Assembly (NCBI RefSeq): GCF_023660105.1
Contig: NZ_JAMHGA010000001.1
Span: 1-64,000, forward strand
Length of the DNA: 64,000 nt
Source: Desulfovibrio aminophilus
GTDB lineage: Bacteria > Desulfobacterota > Desulfovibrionia > Desulfovibrionales > Desulfovibrionaceae
Direction: 5' to 3'
Shown: piece after piece, positions 16,462 through 24,835 of the stretch
How the letters are laid out: every line of letters starts with the position of its first letter
How positions within the stretch are numbered: position 1 is the first letter of the stretch
Position numbers and translations under genes: made by a program
Notes under the pieces: generated by a model
The model's input: the letters and a program-made list of their open reading frames with translations, nothing else
Database searches by the model: none
What the model was told of the DNA's origin: nothing

Positions 16462-18531
16462 ATGTCGGACGCGCTCAAGAACCAGAGGACCTACGCCTTG
16501 GTCGGACACGGCGGCTGCGGGAAGACTTCCGTGGCCGAAATGCTTCTCTTCAATACCGGCGGCACCGCCCGGTTGGGCAAGATCGAGGAAGGGACCACCG
16601 CCCTGGATTTCGAACCCGAGGAGATCAAGCGCCGCGGCTCCATCCAGCCCGGTTTCGCCCACTACAAGTGGAACAAGAACCAGCATTACCTCATCGACAC
16701 CCCCGGCGACTCCAACTTCAACGGCGACCTGTCCTACCAGCTGGCCGCCGCCGACGGCGTGGTCTTCGTCATCGACGCCGTGGACGGGGTCAAGCCGCTG
16801 ACCCGCAAGGCCTGGAAGGACGTACAGGCCGCCCAGCTCCCGGCCGTGGCCTTCATCAACAAGATGGACCGCGACCGCGCCGACTTCCAGACCGCCTTCG
16901 ACGGCCTGAAGAACTCCCTGGGCATCAAGCCCGTGCTCCTCTACTACCCCATCGGCGCCCGCGAGAGCTTCAAGGGCGTGGTGGACATGCTCGAAAACAC
17001 CGCCCTGCTCTTCGACGGCAAGGGTGGCGTGACCAAGGCCGACATCCCCGGCGACATCGCGGGCGAGGTCGGCCCCATCCGCGAGGCCATGATCGAGAAC
17101 ATCGCCGAGAGCGACGAGGCGCTCATGGAGAAGTATCTCGAAGAGGGCGAGCTCGCCCCGGACGAGATCAAGAGCGCGCTCAAGGCGGGCGTCCTCTCCC
17201 GCGAGCTGGTTCCGGTCTGCGTGGGCGCGGCGCTGGAGAACAAGGGCGGGCCCCAGCTCCTGGACGCCGTGCAGGCGCTCCTGCCCTCGCCCCTGGACCA
17301 CCCGGCCTGGGTGGGCGAGGACGGCTCCGAGCGGCCCTCGTCCCCGGACGCCCCGGTGGCCTGCTTCGTGTTCAAGACCCTGGCCGACCCCTTCGCGGGC
17401 CAGCTCACGGTCATGCGCGTGCTCTCCGGCACCCTCTCCCCCGACTCCACGCTGCTCAACAGCGCCAAGGGCGAGAAGGAACGCGTGGCCCAGCTCCTGC
17501 TCATGCAGGGCAAGGACCAGACCCCGAGCAAGGAGCCCCTGGGCCCCGGCGCCATCGTCACCCTGGCCAAGCTCAAGCTGACCAAGACCGGCGACACGCT
17601 CTGCGACGAGAAGGCCCCCTTCGCCCTGAAGAAGCCCAAGCTGGCCCAGCAGCTCATTACCTACGCCCTGGCCCCGGCCGAAAAGGGCGACGAGGACAAG
17701 GTCTACGCGGCCATGGCCAAGCTCCTGGACGAGGACGTGACCCTCACGCTCTCGCGCGACGAGGAGAGCGCGGACATCCTCATCACCGGCATGGGCCAGA
17801 ACCACATCGAGGTCTCGGCCGAGCGGGCCAAGCGCCGCTACAAGGTGGACATCCTGCTCAAGACCCCCAAGGTGCCCTACCGCGAGACCCTCAAGGGCAA
17901 GGCCAGCGAAATTCAGGGCCGCCACAAGAAGCAGACCGGCGGCCGCGGCCAGTTCGGCGACTGCTGGATCCACATCGAGCCCCAGCCGCGCAACGCGGGC
18001 TACGAGTTCGTGGACGCCATCGTGGGCGGCTCCATCCCGCGCCAGTACATCCCGGCCGTGGACAAGGGCATCCAGGAGTCCTCGGCGCGCGGCTACCTGG
18101 CCGGGTTCCAGCTCATCGACTTCAAGGTCACGCTCTACGACGGCTCCTACCACAACGTGGACTCCTCGGAGATGGCCTTCAAGATCGCGGGATCCCTGGC
18201 CTTCAAGAAGGCCTGCGAAAAGGCCGGCGTGAAGCTCCTGGAGCCGGTCATGACCGTCACCGTGGCCGTGCCGGACAACTACATGGGCGACGTCATCGGC
18301 GACCTCTCCAGCCGCCGGGGCAAGGTCCTCGGCTCCGACTCCCAGGCCGGGGTCACGGAGATCAAGGCCCACGTGCCCATGTCCGAAGTGCTCAAGTACG
18401 CCCCGGACCTGCGCTCCATGACCGGCGGCCAGGGCACCTTCACCATGGAGTTCTCGCACTACGAGGAATGCCCGCCGCAGATCGCGGAAAAGGTCATCGC
18501 CGAGCACAAGAAGGAACAGACCGAGGAATAG
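16462..18531 (+). CDS. Elongation factor G-like GTPase (EF-G2 type)
   Basis: A 689-residue translational GTPase with full EF-G domain order: G domain (1-270), domain II (about 285-375), III, IV and V to the C-terminus. P-loop GHGGCGKTS (15-23), G4 NKMD and domain V KIAGSLAFKKAC with GDVIGDLSSRRGKV are clear. Compared with canonical EF-G the P-loop is GHGGCGKT rather than GHIDAGKT, and switch II reads DTPGDSNF rather than DTPGHVDF, so the histidine normally used for GTP hydrolysis is Asp83. This places it in the EF-G2-like paralogues of uncertain role. ATG at 16462 follows CGGAG with proper spacing; a TTG at 16456 is less likely. Monocistronic, with its own promoter and terminator. Confidence 0.9.
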   Translation: MSDALKNQRTYALVGHGGCGKTSVAEMLLFNTGGTARLGKIEEGTTALDFEPEEIKRRGSIQPGFAHYKWNKNQHYLIDTPGDSNFNGDLSYQLAAADGVVFVIDAVDGVKPLTRKAWKDVQAAQLPAVAFINKMDRDRADFQTAFDGLKNSLGIKPVLLYYPIGARESFKGVVDMLENTALLFDGKGGVTKADIPGDIAGEVGPIREAMIENIAESDEALMEKYLEEGELAPDEIKSALKAGVLSRELVPVCVGAALENKGGPQLLDAVQALLPSPLDHPAWVGEDGSERPSSPDAPVACFVFKTLADPFAGQLTVMRVLSGTLSPDSTLLNSAKGEKERVAQLLLMQGKDQTPSKEPLGPGAIVTLAKLKLTKTGDTLCDEKAPFALKKPKLAQQLITYALAPAEKGDEDKVYAAMAKLLDEDVTLTLSRDEESADILITGMGQNHIEVSAERAKRRYKVDILLKTPKVPYRETLKGKASEIQGRHKKQTGGRGQFGDCWIHIEPQPRNAGYEFVDAIVGGSIPRQYIPAVDKGIQESSARGYLAGFQLIDFKVTLYDGSYHNVDSSEMAFKIAGSLAFKKACEKAGVKLLEPVMTVTVAVPDNYMGDVIGDLSSRRGKVLGSDSQAGVTEIKAHVPMSEVLKYAPDLRSMTGGQGTFTMEFSHYEECPPQIAEKVIAEHKKEQTEE

Positions 18532-18540
18532 GATCGATGC

Positions 18541-18564
18541 GGGGGGCTCCGGCCCCCCTTTTTT
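18541..18564 (+). terminator. Terminator of the EF-G paralogue
   Basis: A 7-bp G/C stem (18541-18547 with 18552-18558) with a TCCG loop, directly followed by six T residues, 10 bp after the stop codon. Confidence 0.92.
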
Positions 18565-18576
18565 CCGGCATTTATC

Positions 18577-18611
18577 TTGACAATCAAAATATAACTTCAT
18601 AAAGATTCTTT
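18577..18611 (+). promoter_or_regulatory. Candidate promoter and palindrome of the P-type ATPase operon
   Basis: TTGACA at 18577-18582 is followed after 17 bases by TAAAGA (18600-18605), a weak -10. The -10 overlaps AAAGA-T-TCTTT (18601-18611), a 5-bp palindrome that could bind the MarR-type regulator encoded downstream. The AT-rich block contrasts with the surroundings. Confidence 0.45.
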
Positions 18612-18637
18612 GTCTTCAAAAAAAGCAAGGAGTCTCC

Positions 18638-20533
18638 ATGATCGGCCGCTTCGCCCGCCTGGGCAGCTACAAGGAATTGTTCGACATCAAGGAACTGGCC
18701 TCCTGCCTCGCGGGCGGGGCCCTGGCCCTGCTCGCCTTCCTCCTGGAGGGCCGCCCCGGCCATCCCGCCTGGCTGCCCCTGGTCCTGGCCTCGGCCTCGG
18801 TCCTGGGCAACGGCCTGCCCATCGTCCTGGGGGCCCTGCGCGGATTGCGCGAACGGCGCATGAACGTGGACGAGCTGGTGAGCATCGCCCTGGTGGCCTC
18901 GGTGCTCCAGGGCGAGGTCCTGAGCGCCGCGGTGGTGGCCTTCATCATGACCCTGGGCGCGCTGGTGGAGGAGGCGGTCAGCGAGTCGGCCCGCCGCTCC
19001 ATCCAGGCCCTGGCGCGCATGACCCCGGAACACGCCACGCGCCTCACGGACAGCGGCGAGGAGGTGGTGTCCCTGGGACGGGTCCGGCCCGGCGACCGCC
19101 TGCTGGTCAAGCCCGGTGAGCGCATCCCGGTGGATGCCGAGATCGTGGCCGGGATCACGGCCGTGGACGAATCCTCCATCACCGGCGAGTCCATCCCCCG
19201 CGAGCGCGGCGAAGGCGATCCCGTGCTGGCCGGAACCCTGAACCACAACGGGGTGATCGAAATCCGGGCCACCCAGGTGGGCGCGGACACGACCCTGGGC
19301 AAGGTGGTCCGTCTGGTCACCGAGGCCGAGGCCCAGAAGCCCCGCGCCGCCCGCGTGGTGGACCGCTACGCCCGCTGGTTCACGCCCGTGGTCCTGGCCT
19401 GCGCGGCCCTGGCCTGGGCCGTGAGCGGCGACTCGGCCCGGGCCGTGGCCGTGCTCGTGGCCGGGTGCCCCTGCGCCCTGCTCATGGCCGCGCCCACGGC
19501 CACGGTGGCGGCGGTTGGCCGCGCGGCCCGCGCCGGAGTGCTCATCAAGGGAGGGCAATACCTGGAGGAGGCCGCCCGGGTGCAGGTCATGCTCTTCGAC
19601 AAGACCGGGACCCTGACCAAGGGCGAGCCCCGGGTGGACGAGGTCGCCTCCTGCGAGACCCTGGGCCGCGACGAGCTGCTGGCCTGCGCCGCCGGCGCCG
19701 AGCAGAACTGCAACCATCCCCTGGCCCGGGCCGTGATCCAGGCCGCGCACTACGCCCGCGTCGGCGTGCGCAAGGCCGAGCGGGTCCTGGCCGAGATCGG
19801 CCTGGGGGTCAAGGCGATGGTGGGCGGCTCCCTGGTGGAGGTAGGCAGCGCGGAACTGAACGGCGGGGCCGCCGCCCTGCCCGAGCCCCTGCGCCAATGC
19901 CTGGAGCGCATCCAGGAACGCGGCGCCACGGCCCTGGTGGTCTCCCTGGACCACGCTCCCGTGGGCGTGCTCGGCGTCTCGGACACGGTCAAGCCCTCGG
20001 CCGCGACGACCGTCGAACGGCTGCGCGGCCTGGGGCTCACGCACCTGGGCATGCTCTCCGGCGACCACGCCCGGGCCGTGGATCGGCTGGCCGCGGACCT
20101 GAAGCTGGACCGCGCCTGGGCCGGACTCAAGCCCCAGGACAAGTTGGCGGTCATCGAGGAATTCCAGAGACGCGGGCTGAAGGTGGCCTTCGTGGGCGAC
20201 GGGGTCAACGACGCCCCGGCCCTGGCCCGGGCCGACGTGGGCGTGGCCATGGGCGCGCTGGGCACGGACGTGGCCCTGGAGACCGCCGACGTGGCCCTGA
20301 CCCGCGACGACATCTCCCGCCTGCCCTTCCTGGTGCGCCTGGGGCGGCGCTCCGTGGCGGTCATCCGCCTGAACATCGCCCTGGCCGTGAGCTTCAACGC
20401 CCTGGCCATCCTGGGCGGCGGCTGGGGCCTGCTCTCGCCGGTGTGGGCCTCCCTGGCCCACAACCTGGGCTCCATCGTGGTGGTCCTGCTCTCGGCCAGC
20501 CTGGCCCTGTTCCGCGACCGCGAACCCGCCTGA
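18638..20533 (+). CDS. Heavy-metal P-type (P1B) ATPase without metal-binding head
   Basis: A 631-residue metal-exporting ATPase. Membrane metal site CPCALLMAAPTA (Cys277, Cys279), phosphorylation site DKTGTLTKGEP (Asp321), phosphatase loop ITGESIPRERG (181-191) and hinge GDGVNDAPAL are present. There is no N-terminal CxxC domain; the chain goes quickly into the first membrane helices. The nucleotide-domain HP motif is NHPLA rather than SEHPLA. The Cys-Pro-Cys site fits soft metals (Cu, Zn, Cd, Pb), but CPCALLMAAPTA and the last helix (SLAHNLGSIVVVLLS) match neither the classical CopA nor the ZntA pattern exactly, so substrate is left open. Strong ribosome binding site AAGGAG. Ten bases separate it from a MarR-family gene. 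Confidence 0.9.
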   Translation: MIGRFARLGSYKELFDIKELASCLAGGALALLAFLLEGRPGHPAWLPLVLASASVLGNGLPIVLGALRGLRERRMNVDELVSIALVASVLQGEVLSAAVVAFIMTLGALVEEAVSESARRSIQALARMTPEHATRLTDSGEEVVSLGRVRPGDRLLVKPGERIPVDAEIVAGITAVDESSITGESIPRERGEGDPVLAGTLNHNGVIEIRATQVGADTTLGKVVRLVTEAEAQKPRAARVVDRYARWFTPVVLACAALAWAVSGDSARAVAVLVAGCPCALLMAAPTATVAAVGRAARAGVLIKGGQYLEEAARVQVMLFDKTGTLTKGEPRVDEVASCETLGRDELLACAAGAEQNCNHPLARAVIQAAHYARVGVRKAERVLAEIGLGVKAMVGGSLVEVGSAELNGGAAALPEPLRQCLERIQERGATALVVSLDHAPVGVLGVSDTVKPSAATTVERLRGLGLTHLGMLSGDHARAVDRLAADLKLDRAWAGLKPQDKLAVIEEFQRRGLKVAFVGDGVNDAPALARADVGVAMGALGTDVALETADVALTRDDISRLPFLVRLGRRSVAVIRLNIALAVSFNALAILGGGWGLLSPVWASLAHNLGSIVVVLLSASLALFRDREPA

Positions 20534-20542
20534 GGAGGCCGC

Positions 20543-20956
20543 ATGGAGATCGAAGACCTGACCCGGCTGCTGGTGGAGTTCTACGAGAAGTTCTCGTCCT
20601 GGGAGCAGTGCGTGGTGCGCGAGACGGGCCTGACCCCGGCCCAGATGCACACCCTGGAGATTCTCGGCTCGCGCGGAGACCTGCGCATGAAGGACTTGGC
20701 CGCCAGCATGGGCGTGACCACGGGGTCGCTGACCGTGCTGGTGGACCGCCTGGAGCGCGGGGGCTTCGTGGCCCGCAGGCCGCACGAGTCCGACCGCCGC
20801 TCCATCGTGGTCGGCCTGACCGGAGAGGGCGAGCGCCACTTCCGCGAGCACCACGCCCTGCACCTGCGCCTGACCCAAGAGATGACCGACGGCCTGACGC
20901 CCGAGGAGCTGGCCCAGTTCCCGGCCATCCTGCGCAAGATCACCGCCCAGCTCTAG
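20543..20956 (+). CDS. MarR-family transcriptional regulator
   Basis: A 137-residue winged-helix regulator. The recognition region is LRMKDLAASMGVTTGSLTVLVDRLERGGFVARRPHESDRRSIVVGLTGEGE (about 47-97), including the wing with the D-R-R-S motif typical for MarR. It begins 10 bp after the P-type ATPase, so both are co-transcribed and it likely controls this operon, possibly via the palindrome at 18601-18611. MarR control is less common for metal ATPases than MerR, ArsR or CsoR. No obvious cysteine/histidine metal cluster stands out except HFREHHALHLR. Confidence 0.88.
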   Translation: MEIEDLTRLLVEFYEKFSSWEQCVVRETGLTPAQMHTLEILGSRGDLRMKDLAASMGVTTGSLTVLVDRLERGGFVARRPHESDRRSIVVGLTGEGERHFREHHALHLRLTQEMTDGLTPEELAQFPAILRKITAQL

Positions 20957-20964
20957 GCCGCTTC

Positions 20965-21014
20965 ATGGCCCCCGGGGAATCCGGCCGAACGGTCCGGCCG
21001 GTCCCCGGGGGCAT
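20965..21014. terminator. Long hairpin between convergent genes
   Basis: The arms ATGGCCCCCGGGGA...CCGGCC and GGCCGG...CCCCGGGGGCAT pair over almost 20 bp with small bulges, around a short loop. It lies between the MarR gene (+) and the ABC-2 permease gene (-) and probably ends both transcripts; no T-run is visible. Confidence 0.55.
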
Positions 21015-21034
21015 GAGGAGGGAGAACTCCGCGG

Positions 21035-22174
21035 CTAGTCCAGGGTCTTGCGGTAACGCTTCACGCCCACCACGATGACCACCAGCCAGAACAGGGCGAT
21101 GGGCCAGAGGTTGTCCAGGGCCTCGGCCAGTCCGTTGCCCTTGAGCAGGATGCCGCGCACCAGGCGCAGGTAGTGCGTCAGGGGCAGGACCGAGCCCACG
21201 GCCTGGGCCCAGTCCGGCATGGCCCGGAAGGGGAACATGAAGCCCGAGAGCAGAAGCGAGGGCAGGAAGAAGAAGACCGACATCTGCACGGCCTGGAGCT
21301 GGTTGCGGGCCACGGTGGAGAGGGTCACGCCCACGGAGAGGTTGGCCCCGATGAAGACCAGGGAGAGCAGGAAGACCAGCGCCACGCTGCCCTGCACGGG
21401 CACCTGGAAGAGGATCTTGGCGGCCACTACGATGAGCGTGACCTGGATGTAGCCCACCAGGATGTAGGGCACGATCTTGCCGATGAGCACCTCCAGGGGC
21501 CGCACCGGCGTGGCCAGCAGGTTCTCCATGGTCCCGCGCTCGGTCTCCCGGGTGATGGCCAGGGCCGTGATCATCACCAGGGTCATGGTCAGGATCACGC
21601 CCATGAGCCCGGGCACGATGTTGTACTGGGTCACGGCCTCGGGGTTGAAGTCCGCGTGCACCCGCACGTCCACCGGGTCGCTGCCGCGCGTGAGGTAGGG
21701 GAAGGCCCGGTCCAGCTCGGTGTTCACCGCCCGGTTGACGATCTCCCGGAAGGCCCCCACGGGCCCGCTCACGGCCGAGGGGTCGGTGGCGTCGGCCTCC
21801 AGGAGAAGCACCGGCCGCTCCCCGCGCAGGATGTTCGTGCCGAAGTCCTCGGGGATGGTCAGCACGAACTGCACCCTGCCCTTGTCCAGCAGGTCCCGGG
21901 TCTCCTCCCGCGAGGCCGCGTGGCGGGTGATGCGGAAGTAGCGGCTGGTCTGCATGGAGGCCACCACGGCCCGGGAGAAGGCCGAGTTGTCGGCCGAGAG
22001 CACGGCCGTGGGCAGGTGGCGCGGATCGGAGTTGATGGCGTAGCCGAAGAGGATGAGCTGGAGCAGCGGGATGCCGATCATCATGGCGAAGGTGGCCCGG
22101 TCCCGGCGCATCTGGATGAATTCCTTGGCCACCACGGCCAGAAAGCGCCTCGGCGAGAAGAACCGCCCGCTCAT
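21035..22174 (-). CDS. ABC-2 type exporter permease (YbhS/YhhJ-like)
   Basis: A 379-residue inner-membrane permease with one N-terminal membrane helix (FAMMIGIPLLQLILFGYAI), a large periplasmic domain (about 45-175) and five C-terminal helices, the usual ABC-2 exporter layout. ITRETERGTMENLLATPVRPLEVLIGK is the typical cytoplasmic coupling segment. Its start overlaps the ATPase stop by four bases. With the ATPase and HlyD protein it would form a multidrug or toxic-compound exporter as in YbhGFSR systems, but here one permease gene is present instead of two. Confidence 0.9.
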   Translation of the reverse strand: MSGRFFSPRRFLAVVAKEFIQMRRDRATFAMMIGIPLLQLILFGYAINSDPRHLPTAVLSADNSAFSRAVVASMQTSRYFRITRHAASREETRDLLDKGRVQFVLTIPEDFGTNILRGERPVLLLEADATDPSAVSGPVGAFREIVNRAVNTELDRAFPYLTRGSDPVDVRVHADFNPEAVTQYNIVPGLMGVILTMTLVMITALAITRETERGTMENLLATPVRPLEVLIGKIVPYILVGYIQVTLIVVAAKILFQVPVQGSVALVFLLSLVFIGANLSVGVTLSTVARNQLQAVQMSVFFFLPSLLLSGFMFPFRAMPDWAQAVGSVLPLTHYLRLVRGILLKGNGLAEALDNLWPIALFWLVVIVVGVKRYRKTLD

Positions 22175-23091
22175 TGCGGCCTCCCCCGGCGCATGAGGTC
22201 GATGAAGACCTCCTCCAGGCTGGTGGGCACGGCCTCCACCGTATGCGCGCCGCCCCGCAAGGGGGCCAGGGCCGCCTCCAGGGCCGCCCGGTCGCGGCCG
22301 CTGACGTGCAGGGTCAGGCCGAAGGCCGCCACCTGGTCCACTCCCGGCCGCCCGTTCAGCTCACGCGCCAATTCGTGCAGGCCCGGTCCGGTGACGTTGT
22401 AGGTCGTGAGCCCGGAGTCGCGGATGAGGTCCTCCAGCATGCCCCGGGCCAGGAGATCGCCGTAGGCGATGTAGGCCAGCCGGTGGCAGCGCTCGGCCTC
22501 GTCCATGTAGTGCGTGCTGATGAGCGAGGTCACGCCCTCCCCGGCCAGGACGTGGACCTGGTCCCAGAAGTCGCGCCGGGCCCCGGGGTCCACCCCGGCC
22601 GTGGGTTCGTCCAGGAGCAGGAGACGGGGCTCGTGCAGCATGCAGGAAGCCAGGGCCAGCCGCTGCTTCCAGCCGCCCGAGAGCTTGCCCGCCAGATGCT
22701 TCGCGTAGCGGCCCAGGCCCATGCGCTCGACGATCCGCCCGACGGCGGCCTTGCGGTCGGGCAGGCCGTACATGCGGGCCGTGAAGTCCAGGTTCTCCAG
22801 CACTGTCAGGTCCTCGTAAAGGCTGAAGCGCTGGGACATGTAGCCCACCTGCTCCTTGATCCGGGCGGCCTCGGTGAGCACGTCCAGGCCCAGGCAGGCG
22901 CCCTCCCCGGCGTCTGGGCGCAGCAGGCCGCAGAGCATGCGGATGAACGTGGTCTTGCCCGAGCCGTTGGGCCCCAGGAAACCGTAGATCTCGCCGCGCC
23001 GGACCTGCATGTCCAGGCCGTTGACCACCACCTTGCCGCCGAAGGCCTTGGTGATGCCGCGCACGTCGATGACCAGGTCCGAGGCGTCCAT
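22171..23091 (-). CDS. ABC transporter ATPase subunit
   Basis: A 306-residue single nucleotide-binding subunit: Walker A GPNGSGKT, Q-loop YMSQRFSLYEDLTVLENL, signature LSGGWKQRLALA, Walker B LLLLDEPTAGVDP and switch His in STHYMDEAERC. The extra C-terminal 80 residues (GLHELARELNGRPGV...) are as in drug-export ATPases of the DrrA/YbhF type. YbhF of E. coli carries two fused NBDs; here there is one, so the transporter must use a homodimer. Adjacent HlyD and permease genes are one base and four bases away. Confidence 0.92.
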   Translation of the reverse strand: MDASDLVIDVRGITKAFGGKVVVNGLDMQVRRGEIYGFLGPNGSGKTTFIRMLCGLLRPDAGEGACLGLDVLTEAARIKEQVGYMSQRFSLYEDLTVLENLDFTARMYGLPDRKAAVGRIVERMGLGRYAKHLAGKLSGGWKQRLALASCMLHEPRLLLLDEPTAGVDPGARRDFWDQVHVLAGEGVTSLISTHYMDEAERCHRLAYIAYGDLLARGMLEDLIRDSGLTTYNVTGPGLHELARELNGRPGVDQVAAFGLTLHVSGRDRAALEAALAPLRGGAHTVEAVPTSLEEVFIDLMRRGRPQ

Positions 23092-23092
23092 G

Positions 23093-24043
23093 TCAGTTCC
23101 CTCCGGCCGGCCGCACGTCCACGGGCTGTCCGGGGTTGAGCGGCGGCTGCCCGGGGCGGGGCCTGGCCTCCACGCGGAAGACGAGCTTGGCCCGGCTCTC
23201 GCTGGAGTAGATCACCGGCGGAGCGTACTCGGCCTCGGGCGAGACGAAGGTGATCTCGGCCCGCGCGGGCTCGGCCCGGCCGTCGGCCAGGACCTCCACC
23301 TCCTGCCCGGGGGCCAGCGAACCCACCAGGGTCTCGGGCACGAAGAAGCGCACCCGGATGTTCTCCGGCGGCAGCAGGGCCACCACCGGCCGTCCGGCCG
23401 GAACCCATTCCCCGGCCCGGTAGAGGGTGTCGAAGACGAGCCCCGAGGCGGGCGCGGCCTGGGTCTTCTGATCCAGATTCCAGCGGGCCTTGTCCAGCCG
23501 GGCGCGGGCGGCCAGGGCCTCGGACTCGGCGGCCTTGATCTCGTCCTCGCGCGCGCCGAGCCGGGCGGTGGTCAGTTGCTGGGACAGGGATTCCACGCGC
23601 TGGCGGGCCTGTTCAGACTCGGTGCGGACCCGGTCCAACTCCTCGCGGGCGATGGTCTTCTGCTCGAAGAGCTTGATCCGGCGGCGGTGTTCGGAATCGG
23701 CCAGCCCCCGGGCGGCGCGGGCCTCATCCAGCTGGGCCTGGATGGAGGCCACCTCCGAGGGACGCTTGCCCTTGCGCAGGTCGGCCAGCCGGTTCTCGGC
23801 CTGGGCCAGGACGTGTTCGGCCTCGTCCACGGCCGCGCGCTCCAGGGCGGCGTCCAGGACGAAGAGCCGCGCGCCCCGCGCCACGGTCTGGCCCCGGCTC
23901 ACGTCCAAGGTCTCCAGCTGGCCGCCCAGGGGCGAGGCCACGTAGACATATTCGCCCTCCACGTAGCCCTGGAAGAGTTCACCGGAACGACCGCAGCCGC
24001 CCAGCAGGGCCAGGACCAGCAGGACCGGCAGCGCCCGCCTCAT
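23093..24043 (-). CDS. HlyD-family periplasmic adaptor lipoprotein
   Basis: A 316-residue membrane-fusion protein. The N-terminal signal ends in a lipobox (LLGGC, Cys17), so it is probably lipidated. A lipoyl/beta-barrel part (YVYVASPLGGQLETLDVSRGQTV) is followed by a long coiled coil (about 70-180, with QARQRVESLSQQLTTARLGAREDEIKAAESEA) and a second lipoyl half (AAPASGLVFDTLYRAGEWVPAG). It links the ABC exporter to an outer-membrane channel, which is not encoded here. It overlaps the TetR gene by four bases. Confidence 0.9.
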   Translation of the reverse strand: MRRALPVLLVLALLGGCGRSGELFQGYVEGEYVYVASPLGGQLETLDVSRGQTVARGARLFVLDAALERAAVDEAEHVLAQAENRLADLRKGKRPSEVASIQAQLDEARAARGLADSEHRRRIKLFEQKTIAREELDRVRTESEQARQRVESLSQQLTTARLGAREDEIKAAESEALAARARLDKARWNLDQKTQAAPASGLVFDTLYRAGEWVPAGRPVVALLPPENIRVRFFVPETLVGSLAPGQEVEVLADGRAEPARAEITFVSPEAEYAPPVIYSSESRAKLVFRVEARPRPGQPPLNPGQPVDVRPAGGN

Positions 24044-24711
24044 GCTCCACCTCCAGCCGCCATGCGCGCGGCGCGCTCCTTCGCCCGGGCCAGGCCGCCC
24101 AGGGAAAACCGGGTTACATGCTCGGCCAGCAGGGCGATGTCCTCGTCGTGAAGCTCCTCTCCGGGCAGGAGCCGGTCGATGACCGGCTTGGCGTAGCCGT
24201 AGTGCAGGCATTGGGCCACCACGCTCAGGCAGCAGGCCCGCACCACGCGCGGCGCGGCGTGAGGCGCCAGCAGCTCCGAGACGATGCCCGCGAGGATCTC
24301 CTTCTGGGGCCGGGCGAAGCGCTCCACCACCTGATCCATGAACGGCGTGGGGTCGGAGAGTTCCTTGATGATGAGCCGGGCCTTGCCGTCGTAGCCGCCC
24401 CAGTCGCGCGTGGAGAGCAGGCGGTGGAGCAGGCCGCGCACGAAACCGGCCAGCCGCGCCTCGGGCCCGTCGCCGGGCCGCACCCCCATGTCCGGGGGAA
24501 AGACCTTCACGCCCTGGTCCACGAGGTCGTCCAACACGGCCTGGTACAACCCGGCCTTGTCCTTGAAATAGTAGTGCAGCAGGGCCACGTTCACTCCGGC
24601 GGCCTCGCTGATCTGGCGCACGGTGGCCGCCCGGAATCCCTTCTTGGCGAAGATGACCCCGGCGGCGTCCAGGATGCGGTCCCGCGTGCCCTGTGGTTCG
24701 TTTCCGCTCAT
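24040..24711 (-). CDS. TetR-family repressor (CecR-like)
   Basis: A 223-residue regulator. The N-terminal helix-turn-helix is TRDRILDAAGVIFAKKGFRAATVRQISEAAGVNVALLHYYFKDKAGLYQAVL, split here by its central turn; the ligand domain resembles the DUF1956 type seen in CecR. First gene of an operon tetR-hlyD-ATPase-permease, so it likely represses its own exporter. The start at 24711 follows GGGAGA; an earlier ATG at 24732 would run into the operator. A palindromic operator lies 12-40 bp upstream. Confidence 0.9.
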   Translation of the reverse strand: MSGNEPQGTRDRILDAAGVIFAKKGFRAATVRQISEAAGVNVALLHYYFKDKAGLYQAVLDDLVDQGVKVFPPDMGVRPGDGPEARLAGFVRGLLHRLLSTRDWGGYDGKARLIIKELSDPTPFMDQVVERFARPQKEILAGIVSELLAPHAAPRVVRACCLSVVAQCLHYGYAKPVIDRLLPGEELHDEDIALLAEHVTRFSLGGLARAKERAARMAAGGGA

Positions 24712-24722
24712 GCGTTCTCCCA

Positions 24723-24751
24723 TTAAGCACACGCTTAAAGCATTTGCTTAA
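24723..24751. promoter_or_regulatory. TetR-type operator, overlapping palindromes
   Basis: TTAAGC-ACAC-GCTTAA (24723-24738) is a perfect palindrome, and its right half overlaps a second one, AAGCA-TT-TGCTT (24738-24749, extended by flanking TTAA). This gives three GCTTAA half-sites in 29 bp directly upstream of the tetR start, in the gap to the divergent acyltransferase gene. It is a strong candidate binding site for the adjacent TetR protein. Confidence 0.75.
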
Positions 24752-24835
24752 GGACGTCAAGAGGCGATGTTCCGATTCCCGCCCTTGTCTCTCCCGGGTT
24801 CATGGTTTAGAAATTCCGAAGACAAAGGACGGTGC

